DNA of 64,000 nt. Origin: Schistosoma haematobium. Lineage: Eukaryota > Platyhelminthes > Trematoda > Strigeidida > Schistosomatidae. A program made the position numbers and the translations under genes. The notes under the pieces are model-generated. The model did not search any database and was not told the DNA's origin. It saw only the letters and a list, made by a program, of their open reading frames with translations. Below, in pieces: positions 35,601 to 41,600 of this stretch. The DNA lies in NCBI RefSeq assembly GCF_000699445.3, contig NC_067195.1, forward strand, positions 86,376,569-86,440,568, in the 5' to 3' direction. Each line of letters opens with the position of its first letter. Positions within the stretch are counted from its first letter, which is position 1.

Positions 35601-38494
35601 GCTACTGAGATGACCTCCATAAAACATGACTAATTAATCAGAGTCGGTGTTCTAAGATGGAGACACTAAATCCGAAAATGCATTATCGAACATTGGGATT
35701 ACTGACCAGACCAAAGAGACACTACATTATGTGCAACCTGACCGAAAAAAATCGATCGACACTAAGATCTAGATAAACACAACATTGGCGGAAAAGAGAA
35801 AGACTAAAGGACACATTGCGTCGTGAATTGGAAGTAGACATCAAAAGCATGAATAGCATCTGGAAGCAACTGAGAAGGGTTGACCAGGACAGAGTTCGAT
35901 GAAGAATGCTGGTGGTCGGCTTGTGCTCCTCCACGAGAGATAACAGACGTAAGTGTTTAATATGTTAATCAACTATCTATTCCATATCTCATCATATTTT
36001 TCAATTGACCGTTCTATGTTCATGTTTTTGATACATAACTTCTATATGATACTTGCTAGTAGTAGTAGGACGTGTTTACTGCGCAGCAGTTCGTTCGGTC
36101 TTACTTTATGGCAGTAAAACATGGTCGGTAAGAGCAGAGGATATTCGTAAGTTACTAGTATTTGATCATAAATGTCTTCGAAACATTGCTCGTATATCCT
36201 GGGACCATCGAGTAAGTAACGCAGTAGTTAGGAGACGGGTACTAGGTAAGGATGGCAAATCAATTGATGAAGTAATCAAACTTGACCATTTGATATGGCT
36301 GGGACACGTGTTACGTATGCCCAACTACCGACTACCTCGACATGCGATGTTTTCTGGTGTAGGAGGTTGTAAGAAAGCTAGGGGCGGCCAGACGAAAACA
36401 TGGCACAAGTCCATAAACATTAATCTAAGACTAAAAATTGAAAAACATTTCTTTGCTCCATTCGGTTTCTAAAATATCAGGATCGGGACTTTCGCTCTAC
36501 TGAAATCTAAAACTCAATAAATAAAAAAGTATTGCATGCATAATTCAAGGATTGGAAGCCGGAATGCAAAACTACCAATATCTCAAAAGCATCTTTAAAT
36601 GTATATATTACTATACGTAATGGATGTTTAACAAAGAAAAGCAATTTATACCCAGCAAAGACTCACAGAAAGTATTTGCATTAGTTCTTCAGCATTATGC
36701 TCTTCAGTTTTGTTCAACGCTTTAAAGCGAATATCTTTAGGACATTTAGCATCATAGAAGAAAGGTGGATTTAAAGTGTCCAAATCATGCGCTCCAATGG
36801 CCACTAAAGATCGTTTTCTAAAAGCGTATTAAATGTTCATAAATTCAAGTCAGGACACAGATTATGATTGTAACGAACAATAAAGAAAAGGTATTACTTA
36901 CAACCAAAGTTACTGTTGCCTCTATTTGACTTTCTAAATATGACATTAAAAGTTTCGAGGTAATTAAATGATTACTTTTGAAGATTCCATAAATTACAAA
37001 TTTATTAACAGTATTCAAAATAGTAAATTAAACCACCACGCAAATACAGTAATATATAGTAACTTCACTTGTTAAACGCAACAATAATCGTCGTCCTTTG
37101 CTTATTAGTTAAACGGTGATGATGATAAAACTGAATAAAGTATCTTGACAAGATGATAAAAGTAAATAACTGAGGACAAAAAGCAAAACTAACAAATGAA
37201 ATCCAACCAATTAATAAAGAAGTAAAGTTTCATGAGAGACAATTTCTAGTTGGTTGTGTTGGTTCTGTCGAATGACACAGAATCCAAAGTTGTTACAGAC
37301 AAAAACTTTAACTGAACTTGCTGATCATAGAAAAACAAAGTCTATTCGAACCACGAGTCGATGGAAGCTGCTACATCAATTAGAAAATGTTGCATATAGT
37401 TTAAAAACAAAACAGAATGAAACAATGTATCAATTGGAATCGATGTATAAATGTGGCGGATTTTGCACTTTCACGCAATCGCTGCTAAAAGTTTTAGGAC
37501 ATTCTGGTCAATAAATAAGACTTCTAACCATGTAGATGCTAAGATCTTTTTTGAATTTTTATACAATACTCGTTTGATTTAAATTTATTGACTACATACA
37601 AGCAGCCAGGCCCTGTATAAGAAAAGACGAAGATTTGCTATTGGAAACGTAAAGCTGCCGTTTGGTGAGAGACTAGCTAGACTAAACCTGATCACCCTGT
37701 AAACGATGATTTTATCACGATTTTTGAATCGCTGACTAACAAGTGGTCACAACTCAATCTGCCGATACATTTAAGGAGAAGACAAGTCAACAGAGGGAAC
37801 TGTATAGGTAGGATAATAAGGGGATTTCAATCCTTCGTCGTTTTTAAATTCAATTTAAGTATTATAAGACTAACGGCAGAAGTATAGTACGAGATATTAC
37901 CTGCACAAATTTTGGTGGAGCTTCTCTTGTAAATCGATGAAACTATTGAGCCTAGACTCATCCAGCACAATGTTTCTTAATACACCAGCAACGACAAAAG
38001 GTCTAACACTTTGGGTCTGTTTTGATGAGATCATCTTGCGATTGACTTACCGACGGCAAAACATGCAACTGAATTAGATTTTGAGGTTTCTTGGTGACAA
38101 AAACCGGGGGCTTAATCCTAATGTAAATAAAGCCAATAAAAGTTGCCCTACTTTGATTCAAATATCATAAGAGCTCGAGATAAACCCTCAGGACAAAGTA
38201 AATCATAACGATTAGCAGGTATTTCAACCTTATAAACCGGTTCGGTACTACACCCTCTAGACTTTTCCTTTCCCTTTTCTCTAGTAACTAGTTCTTTTTC
38301 CGTTACCTGAAACCAAGTAAACATTAGAATTCCAGCATACAACTTCGTCCAGTTCGAGACCATAACTGAAGCATAATTCTTCAAATTCTTCTTGTGCTAT
38401 GAAAAAAAGGTTAGTTATTGTTTACGCGGCTATTACAATATTCCTTTTGAAGTTTACGGAATAAAACCGATTGAGAGATAGACACGATCGGCAT
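8627..38494 (-). CDS. FARSB: phenylalanyl-tRNA synthetase beta subunit, complete 15-exon gene
   Basis: Exons in order: 38437-38494, 38344-38396, 38152-38306, 38051-38117, 37901-38016, 36667-36817, 35184-35292, 33940-34072, 24591-24642, 23193-23361, 18944-19176, 15447-15539, 13921-14038, 10683-10877, 8627-8784. All junctions are GT/AG, phases agree throughout, and 1860 bases give 619 residues (the human protein is near 590). The protein starts [19 protein letters not shown] and follows animal FARSB collinearly: [14 protein letters not shown]3/B4 region with [12 protein letters not shown] and [20 protein letters not shown] (about 150-280), B5-like region (about 298-355), [20 protein letters not shown], and the C-terminal core with [15 protein letters not shown] and ending [20 protein letters not shown]. 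The beta subunit pairs with alpha in the cytosolic (alpha-beta)2 enzyme that charges tRNA-Phe; the active site is on alpha. Oddities are an Asn/Lys/Ser-rich insert in exon 14 and a 9.3-kb intron 8 full of LINEs. Confidence 0.96.
8950..9185 (-). mobile_element. Sm-alpha-like repeat, core decayed
   Basis: The minus strand reads AAATAGGACGAAACGC, then TCCACTGCTAGC, then TGATTGTGAATTGAGGCAAT, the layout of the schistosome Sm-alpha hammerhead repeat. The GAAAC side is kept, but the CTGANGA side reads TTCGAGTC, so the ribozyme is dead. Located in FARSB intron 14. Confidence 0.6.
9795..10615 (-). mobile_element. short RTE-A2 derivative, interrupted by a solo LTR
   Basis: The plus strand runs from a (GTCAGTCA) tail near 9800 straight into sequence equal to the RTE-A2 5' region (compare 29300-29837: GGTATGAGGGCTGAT, ACGACCTGGGAG, CTCACGGATTTCCG on the opposite strand). 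The coding core is missing: the tail is joined to the 5' end, as in the RTE-A1 derivatives. It is split at 10158-10399 by an LTR. It lies just downstream of FARSB exon 14. Confidence 0.7.
10158..10399 (+). mobile_element. solo LTR, 242 bp, with 5-bp TSD
   Basis: Begins TG and ends CA (TGCTACC...CCTATCA), flanked by GAAAC on both sides (10153-10157, 10400-10404). The related uninterrupted RTE-A2 sequence at 29620-29645 has GAAAC once, giving the empty site. Inside are a TATA-like box (CTATAAATACCCG near 10215) and an AATAAAG signal near 10370, both on the plus strand and in the order expected of U3-R-U5. No internal retrovirus-like genes are attached. Confidence 0.75.
10917..10934. repeat. (AT)n microsatellite
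   Basis: About nine AT units in FARSB intron 13, next to exon 14. Confidence 0.8.
10985..11116 (+). mobile_element. hammerhead-SINE 3' part, target of the RTE-B insertion
   Basis: GAGTCCCACAATAGGACTGA, then GTCGTCCAGTGGTTCCAGG and the conserved tail to AATCTCCACAAC. The core is damaged (CTGAGGA reduced to CTGA, and an inserted T before GAAC). The SINE resumes after the RTE-B copy at 13230. Confidence 0.65.
11117..13229 (-). mobile_element. RTE-B retrotransposon, 5'-truncated, with TSD
   Basis: Exact 12-bp duplication AATCTCCACAAC at 11105-11116 and 13230-13241. The 3' end carries TAAG repeats (plus-strand TTACTTACTTACTTAC). The copy covers linker, reverse transcriptase and C-terminal regions but lacks the endonuclease. 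It lies in FARSB intron 13 in the gene's own orientation. Confidence 0.9.
11129..13229 (-). pseudogene. RTE-B reverse transcriptase, ~700-codon open frame without endonuclease
   Basis: An uninterrupted frame of about 700 codons. Visible RT boxes are [50 protein letters not shown] near residue 345, [18 protein letters not shown], and the catalytic [10 protein letters not shown] near 441. After RT come [25 protein letters not shown], and a C-terminal segment with KWIGHTLRK and [14 protein letters not shown], typical of RTE/BovB-like LINEs. The first codons before [10 protein letters not shown] come from flanking DNA. The RT catalytic residues look intact, but without endonuclease or 5' UTR it should not be autonomous. 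Confidence 0.85.
13242..15446. other. FARSB introns 12-13 remainder, no recognisable element
   Basis: Apart from exon 13 (13921-14038), this AT-rich stretch shows only a faint SINE-tail remnant near 13720 (GTTTGTGGAGACTGTT). No ORF or RNA gene here could be supported. Confidence 0.5.
15600..16075 (+). mobile_element. short RTE-A1 derivative
   Basis: From GGCCGAGAGTGGGGAGAGTC to TTGTGTGGTGCATATCTC it follows the 1355-1832 element and includes the ~60-bp segment (ACTGGGATGGTGGACATGG) that is deleted there but present in full-length A1 at 32310. The tail is truncated. Located in FARSB intron 11, antisense to the gene. Confidence 0.7.
16150..16870 (-). mobile_element. decayed RTE-A2 3' end
   Basis: Plus-strand GTCAGTCAGTCACAACGTAG at 16211 is the reverse complement of the A2 tail and 3' UTR. 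From 16480 to 16870 the C-terminal coding region follows (plus-strand TTTTGGTTTGACCGCCCC, CATACGTAACATGTGGCTC), with multiple substitutions. Confidence 0.7.
16880..17345 (+). mobile_element. partial LTR of the TGTTATA family
   Basis: Collinear with the better-preserved LTR at 33318-33834 (shared TTATTATACGATTTACCATT, GTATATAAACCC promoter-like box, CGATAAAGACT, CTGTTCTCTAATTGGCG). The 5' terminus is lost at the junction with the A2 fragment. An apparent 165-codon ORF here is not retroviral and is probably chance. Confidence 0.55.
17936..18806 (-). mobile_element. RTE-B, 5'-truncated, with 13-bp TSD
   Basis: Flanked by ATTCAAAAGATTA (17923-17935, 18807-18819). It contains the RT catalytic box ([17 protein letters not shown]) through the C-terminus ([20 protein letters not shown]). 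One frame break lies near 18170-18185, where the frames KWIGH/MRKAPN and EEEIRKKR part. It is more divergent than the copies at 11117 and 40767 and represents an older subfamily. Located in FARSB intron 11. Confidence 0.88.
19365..19580 (-). mobile_element. Sm-alpha-like repeat, decayed
   Basis: Plus-strand GTAATTGATCAGTCTCTGTT and TTGAGACTCGCTAGCTGGAT are the inverted landmarks of the Sm-alpha repeat also seen at 8950-9185. The hammerhead core is lost. In FARSB intron 10, just downstream of exon 11. Confidence 0.5.
19905..20360 (-). mobile_element. decayed RTE-B 3' fragment
   Basis: The minus strand resembles the RTE-B C-terminal region (plus-strand CTCTTTTCCGCTTCCCTTCG, ATGTATGTCCTATCCACT, CAATTGTAGGAATGTGGCC) with many indels. 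From about 20045 on it belongs to the inverted duplication shared with 53345-54890. Confidence 0.65.
20045..21590 (+). repeat. 1.5-kb near-identical inverted duplication, copy 1
   Basis: The reverse complement of 53345-54890 matches almost base for base: three separate frames translate identically in both copies, and I see only isolated differences (for example TTTCCGCAAC versus TTTCCTCAAC). It comprises an RTE-B remnant plus about 1.2 kb of non-RTE sequence with a CA-repeat (20650) and a TAC/GTA palindromic microsatellite (21045-21080). Identity stops abruptly inside the RTE-B remnant near 20045. Confidence 0.8.
22455..22745 (-). mobile_element. internal RTE-B fragment
   Basis: Plus-strand CTCACATTTGCTCAGATCTC, TCCTTTCTTTGGTATATTGA and CTTGATTTGTCTGATGACC match the RT N-terminal region of RTE-B at 12425-12650. 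No tail is present, so it is a deletion remnant. Confidence 0.7.
23885..24110 (-). mobile_element. hammerhead SINE, antisense copy
   Basis: The minus strand has GCGCACTGCTGAGGAGTCCC followed by CACAATAGGAT, but GAAAC has become GAGGT, so the ribozyme should be inactive. The tail TCAATTGACTCATGATCTCA is present. A B-box-like GGCTTCGAATCCC survives. Confidence 0.65.
24175..24440 (+). mobile_element. hammerhead SINE, full-length with tRNA-like head
   Basis: The head resembles a tRNA gene: A-box-like TGGTCTAGAGGTTAAGCG and B-box-like GGGTTCCGATTTC. It is followed by GCGCACTACTGAGGAG (stem I and CTGAGGA core), a degraded stem II (AAAAAGGAACGG) and the SINE tail. Head to head with the copy at 23885-24110. 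FARSB intron 9. Confidence 0.7.
24735..24861 (-). mobile_element. RTE-A1 derivative tail fragment
   Basis: Plus-strand TTTATTTATTTAAACACGTA and CACATAAATCATTCGATTTG, ending CCCAAACCGAACCAG. This is the derivative-type 3' end, abutting the tail of the larger A1 element; the A1 element probably inserted into it. Confidence 0.55.
24862..25886 (-). mobile_element. RTE-A1, 3' part of a copy split by RTE-A2
   Basis: Starts on the minus strand with CTTAATCAGTTGACAGTC (reading LNQLTV) directly after the A2 tail and continues with [14 protein letters not shown] to a stop at 25098, the 3' UTR, and an (AAAT)n tail. Joined to 29838-32515 it makes one A1 element: QSA + LNQLTV reads through the junction. 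Confidence 0.85.
25887..29837 (-). mobile_element. full-length RTE-A2 retrotransposon nested in RTE-A1
   Basis: About 3.95 kb: a 5' region of ~340 bases (from CGATCGAAGCTGCTACC), one 1125-codon ORF, a ~220-base 3' UTR, and a short TGAC tandem tail (ACTGACTGACTGA on the minus strand). It interrupts the A1 RT frame without visible loss of A1 sequence, and no obvious TSD is seen. Size, single ORF with endonuclease and RT, and the tandem-repeat tail fit RTE-type elements such as those described from schistosomes (SR2 and relatives). The exact family name is not certain. Confidence 0.85.
26123..29500 (-). CDS. RTE-A2 endonuclease-reverse transcriptase, intact 1125-codon ORF
   Basis: One uninterrupted frame. 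The APE-like endonuclease is in the first third: [13 protein letters not shown] (about 130), CCVSETRIQ with the catalytic Glu, GDFNAQVG (about 290), and [13 protein letters not shown] with the catalytic Asp-His (about 386). The RT follows: [67 protein letters not shown], and catalytic [10 protein letters not shown] near 846. The C-terminus has [44 protein letters not shown] and [14 protein letters not shown]. It makes a protein for target-primed reverse transcription in the nucleus. The first Met is uncertain; upstream ATGs within the 5' region are possible. No stop, frameshift or lost catalytic residue was seen, so this copy may be competent. Confidence 0.88.
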   Translation of the reverse strand: MKNGANTSKTFHKKAVRDRPQAVVPWALRSRSQVVKTNTNPISFSGSSRNTLPRCGQPGSDISPHTRNSTRDQGGHIQILPTPPNTSLILPTNPPHVSLSPRTARANDSSTWNAIPGLLKPHSKLHVGAFNVRTLCQIGQQASLAKTLESRAIDVCCVSETRIQDPSSVIHLTSLCQNKEPTRFTLRVSGSPDSASRGLAGVGIALSPRAELALLEWIPIDSRLCAVRLNGTVRIRKDRDTRRCLFVVSAYSPTDCSSDDVKDEFYRKLSDLLRKARRSDVVIVAGDFNAQVGKLSDKERHLGGSYGVVAQRTDNADRLLQLCSDNRLFPANTNFKHREKHLLTLRPPNSSQRWTQIDHIAISHRWRGSIEDCRSFWSTCLDSDHALVRARICLRLTGRRKDPARKPLRALLNDSQAKSIFQEQLGKQLGSHVCDAHPDAAWNDIRKAVETAVISASKVNQKVREQHWISAASISLIDARKHIPPGSEHNEERSQLKRKLTRSLRNDREQWWVAKAREMEKAAAIGNSRQLFRLVKETGIRNPTVSETISEKDGHIIHSQSRRLDRWAEHFRDQFNWPSATLRFPTISSQPEWQLNVGPSSLYKVEKAIGNLKRGRAAGPDRFTPEIFKVGGPVLAMRLTEVLGRIWELDVIPSDWSQSLIVPVFKKGQKSSCDNHRGISLTNIVSKILASIILRRLTKAREEQTRENQAGFRPGRGCIDQIFTLRQVLEHRHTFRRPTMVVFLDLKAAFDSIDREVLWQCLSLKGVPQKYINLIKALYSNTTGRVRAYGELSSELITSSGVRQGCPLSPFLFNFVIDVLLEITLSSSKYTGVELLPGGSLVDLEYADDIVLFGEDTDKMQSLLATLSNNASMFGMRFAPSKCKMLFQDWVTSTPELVIGSEVVECVDRFTYLGSLISPCGLVCDEISARIQKARLAFANLRHLWRRRDIRLSTKGRVYCAAVRSVLLYGSETWPVRVEDIRRLLVFDHRCLRNIAHISWDHRVSNTVVRKRVLGKDGKSIDEVVKLHQLRWLGHVLRMPNHRLPRRAMFSGIGVGWKKARGGQTKTWHKSMKSLTSELSHVGRCRLPGWGPRDDSNRWLETLNDMAQNRLQWRRCIHSLCSPKF
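29838..32515 (-). mobile_element. RTE-A1, 5' two-thirds of the split copy
   Basis: The 5' end near 32515 (plus-strand GGGCATTTGGAGG) matches the start of the short derivatives. It runs through the endonuclease into the RT and stops just after the YADD box at the A2 insertion. With 24862-25886 the total A1 length is about 3.7 kb. Located in FARSB intron 8. Confidence 0.85.
29845..32185 (-). pseudogene. RTE-A1 endonuclease-RT, frameshifted and interrupted
   Basis: The endonuclease N-terminal part is open (32185-31613: [42 protein letters not shown]). The middle, with the SDH box region (plus-strand AAAGCATGGTCAGAGTCCAG near 31258), is broken by a stop and frame changes. RT is open from 31095 to the A2 junction: [74 protein letters not shown]. 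Nonfunctional. It is related to RTE-A2 across the whole length. Confidence 0.85.
32810..32950 (-). mobile_element. RTE-A2-type 3' UTR fragment
   Basis: Plus-strand GAGTCAGTCAATCAGCTACA and ATTCATAGAAGCAGATAATT align with the 3' UTR seen at 16211-16330. No coding sequence remains. The rest of 32520-33317 shows nothing recognisable. Confidence 0.5.
33318..33834 (+). mobile_element. solo LTR of the TGTTATA family
   Basis: 517 bp with complementary ends TGTTATA...TATAACA and a promoter-like box GTATATAAGCC near 33610. No internal domain and no clear TSD. Three further copies lie at 16880-17345, 59283-59827 and 62420-62864. It ends about 100 bp before FARSB exon 8. Confidence 0.6.
34073..35183. 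other. FARSB intron 7, no recognised element
   Basis: AT-rich sequence with only short ORFs and none of the repeat families named here. Confidence 0.5.
35430..35660 (-). mobile_element. decayed RTE-A1 3' coding fragment
   Basis: Plus-strand GGATCGCCATAGTATCCTAT and AGAGTCGGTGTTCTAAGATGG correspond to the A1 C-terminal coding region at 25130-25400, heavily mutated. FARSB intron 6. Confidence 0.45.
35745..35960 (+). mobile_element. decayed RTE-B C-terminal fragment
   Basis: GAAAGACTAAAGGACACATT, GACCAGGACAGAGTTCGATG, then ATGCTGGTGGTCGGCTTGTG and ACAGACGTAAG follow the RTE-B 3' end, with stop codons. Confidence 0.65.
36055..36420 (+). mobile_element. RTE-A2 C-terminal fragment
   Basis: The open frame [20 protein letters not shown], then [35 protein letters not shown] and [12 protein letters not shown] is about 90% like the A2 ORF at the same place. 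Both ends are truncated and no tail is visible. FARSB intron 6, antisense. Confidence 0.75.
37272..37514 (+). CDS. possible small antisense gene or exon in FARSB intron 5
   Basis: An 80-codon frame from ATG ([13 protein letters not shown]...) to TAA, where the stop overlaps AATAAA (CAATAAATAA), a possible poly(A) signal. Codons upstream stay open to 37236 behind a splice-acceptor-like TTTCTAG at 37243-37249, so it could also be a terminal exon. Composition is protein-like (helical, Lys/Gln/Leu; a CGGFC motif near the end) and unlike the LINE frames here. I recognise no family, and chance is possible. The rest of intron 5 (36818-37900) holds nothing else recognisable. Confidence 0.3.
   Translation: MTQNPKLLQTKTLTELADHRKTKSIRTTSRWKLLHQLENVAYSLKTKQNETMYQLESMYKCGGFCTFTQSLLKVLGHSGQ
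37901..38494 (-). other. FARSB: FARSB 5' exon cluster with four micro-introns
   Basis: Exons 1-5 are separated by introns of only 40 bp (38397-38436), 37 bp (38307-38343), 34 bp (38118-38151) and 34 bp (38017-38050), all GT...AG. Splicing at these sites restores GLELDE-VTEKELV, ESK-IKPPVF and LPS-TQSVRPF, matching the animal FARSB order. From intron 5 onward introns jump to over 1 kb. Tiny 5' introns followed by expanding 3' introns are a recognised schistosome gene style. Confidence 0.9.
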
Positions 38495-38506
38495 TATCCC
38501 AAAGTA

Positions 38507-38524
38507 TGACCTTCACGTAGGTCA
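38507..38524. promoter_or_regulatory. palindromic TGACCT-N6-AGGTCA site upstream of FARSB
   Basis: TGACCTTCACGTAGGTCA: two exact 6-base arms in everted arrangement with a 6-base spacer that contains TCACGT. It lies 13-30 bases upstream of the FARSB ATG. The half-site is the nuclear-receptor consensus. Whether it is promoter or 5' UTR is unknown. Confidence 0.35.
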
Positions 38525-38556
38525 CGAGGAAATATTTATATTTACCGCAGACACCG

Positions 38557-38577
38557 TTCAGATTCAGATTCAGATTT
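38557..38577 (-). repeat. CR1-1 terminal TCTGAA repeat
   Basis: Plus-strand TTCAGATTCAGATTCAGAT: short tandem 6-mers at the 3' end of the LINE. CR1-type elements typically end in short tandem repeats rather than poly(A), so this marks the element boundary. Confidence 0.65.
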
Positions 38578-38609
38578 GTGTAGTAAGGACAGAAGGCCTA
38601 CGGCCTGTG

Positions 38610-41600
38610 TTATTCCTTTTCTAGTATGCTTCTATGAGTGTCCAGTCTTCTCTTGAAAGAGTCAATTGAAGGTGCGGACACTGCTTCAGGCAGCAGGTTC
38701 CAAGTATTGATGACTCGGTGTGAAAACCTGTATGCCACGGCTATTTTGTTCGTTCTTGGCTTTTCTACTCGCCTGCTATGTCCTCTGAGGTGTCCCGATC
38801 TAGTGGGAAGAAAGAGAGAGAATAAGTTAGGTCTGAAATCATTTCTCAGTATTCTATACATCAATATTAGATCTCCCCTTAGTCTGCGATAGGACAGAGT
38901 AAAGAGGTTCAGTTTTTCAAGCCGCTCTTTATATGATAAACCACGGAGTTCCGGAATTGCACGCGTAGCTGCCCTCTGTACCTTTTCTAGTATGTCTGAG
39001 TCACCTTTTAAACAGGGGCTTGCAGCCTGAACACAGTTCTCTAACTTAGTTCTCACTAAGGATGTGTATAATGTGGTGAACATGGTAGTATCAAGCTTAG
39101 TGAATGTTCTTTTTAAAGCCCAGAGGGTTCGAAACCCCTTAACTGCGACCTCCCGGCAATGGGCCGTCGTCTTAAGATCATTGCTCACTGTCACCCCTAG
39201 GTCCTTATGAGACCGGACTACGGGTAATGACACATCCCCTATGTTGTACGTATTAACCTTTGAATCCCCCAAGTGCATGTAGACACACTTTTCCGAGTTG
39301 ATAGGCATTAGCCACTCTTTAGACCAGTTTATCATATTATTTAAGTCCGCCTGAAGAGTAAATACGTCTTTGTCTCCAGTTATTACTCGCCAAATTTTTA
39401 CATCGTCAGCGTATAATAACATTGGAGGCTGTACTATACTTGTAAGATCATTAACGTACATTATAAAAAGTAAAGGACCTAGGACGGAACCTTGGGGTAC
39501 TCCACTAAGTACTGGTCTCCAGATGGAGCACTTGGAATTTATTCTTACTTTTTGCCTACGACCTACTAGGAAATCCTTAATCCATTTTAAAAGAGGTCCG
39601 GCAATACCAAGGTTTGCCAACTTCAATAGCAGTCTATTAGTTGGCACTTTGTCAAAAGCCTTACTGAAGTCTATGTAGACAACATCCACTGAATTTGCGT
39701 TGTCTAGCGCATTAATCCAGAACTCCCTTACTATAAGGATGTTCGTTGTACAGGATAGACCCTTTCTAAAACCATGTTGTGCCATGTTCAGCAAGTTATT
39801 GGTTTCCATAAATGCTGTTATGGTCCGTTTGATTATCCTTTCCAGTATTTTAATTACAACACTGGTGAGGCTTACGGGTCTGTAATTTGATGGAACTTGT
39901 CGTAGACCAGTTTTATGTATGGGAGTGACGATTGCGTCCTTCCAGTCCATAGGTGACACACCTTGGTCAAGTGACATTTTGAATGTCACAGTCAGTTGGA
40001 CTGCGATATATTGGGCAATATGTCTCAAGATTTTAGCGTGTAGTTCATCTGGTCCTGTTGACTTCTCCATGTTTAGGGTGCTAAGAGACTTAAGCACATC
40101 GTTTTGGTCGAAGTCCACGGTGAGCAGCTGGTTTGTTGACTCTGTAGTTGGGTCTTGTTCTTTCTCTAGAGGAGGTTCCTGAGTGAAAACTGCCCCAAAG
40201 TAGTCAGCCATAACCTCAGCTTTTTCCTGATCTTCCTCTATCATTTCAGATTCACTTCCTACTTTAATTAGGTTGGGAATCCAGTGGTGAATCCTTGTTC
40301 TGTAGTTTATGTACGAGAATATCCTCTTGGGCTGCTTGAGTGCAGATTGTGCCAGCTGCATTTCATATTTTCTTTGCACTTCCCGAATTTTAGTTATACA
40401 CTCGTTTCTTATCGATCTGTAGTGTTCCATCGTACCTGCTGTGCCAAGGCGGATGGCAACATCCCAGCATTTCTTCTTTTGTCTTAGTAAGCGTCGAATA
40501 TCCCGCCCTATCCAGGGATGTCCGTGCTTCTTTTTCTTTGGGACAGTCCAGGGTATGTATGGTTGAGTTACCCGATTGTATAACTGCCTGAATAGAGTCC
40601 ATGCCTCTTGTACTGATGCCTTTGAGTCAATTTCCCAGTTCTCAGCCGATGCTGCGGAGTTAATTGCCTGCATATCTGCCTTCTATATGTTAGGACGGGC
40701 CGGCACAATTGTTTGAGAAGCAATTTCAGCCATGATTTTGAATAAGATGACTTCATGGTCACTTCTAAAGGGAAAACTAAGGTCCTCAAATTCAAAGCGG
40801 AGAACAGCAATCCAATCACACTTGATGGCGAAACTCTGGAAGATGTAGAATCCTTCACATACCTGGGAAGCATCGTCGATAGACATGGAGGTTCAGATGC
40901 AGACGTAAAGGCGAGGATTGGCAAAGCAAGGGCCGCATTCCTACAATTGAAGAACATATGGAACTCAAAACAACTTTCAACCAATATCAAAGTGAGGATC
41001 TTCAATACGAACGTCAAGGCAATTCTACTGTATGGAGCTGAAACTTGGAGAACTACAACAACCACAATCAAGAAAGTACAAGTATTTATAAATAGCTGTC
41101 TACGCAAGATACTCAACATCCATTGGCCGGATACCATCAGCAATAGCCTTCTGTGGGAGAGAACAAACCAACTTCCAGCTGAAGAGGAAATTAGGAAAAG
41201 ACGATGGAAATGGATAGGACATACATTACGCAAATCGTCAAACTGCATCACGAGGCAAGCTCTAACGTGGAATCCTGAAGGGAAGCGGGAGAGAGGAAGG
41301 CCAAAGAACACATTGCGTCGGATAATAGAAGCAGATATGAAAAGGATGAATTACAACTGGAAGGAGCTGGAAAGGATTGCCCAGGACAGGGTTGGATGGA
41401 GAATGCTGGTGAGCGACCTATGCTCCTTCACGAGGAGTAACAGGCGTAAGTAAGTAAGTAAGTAAGTATGGTCACTTCTCCCAAGTGGTGGGAGAAAAGC
41501 CGTTTGACCAACATCATCACCGTGTGTGAAGACTAAATCTAAAAGAGAGGAAGAGTTTCTTAAGTCGTATCTTGTGGGATCTCTAATGTGTTGGAATAAT

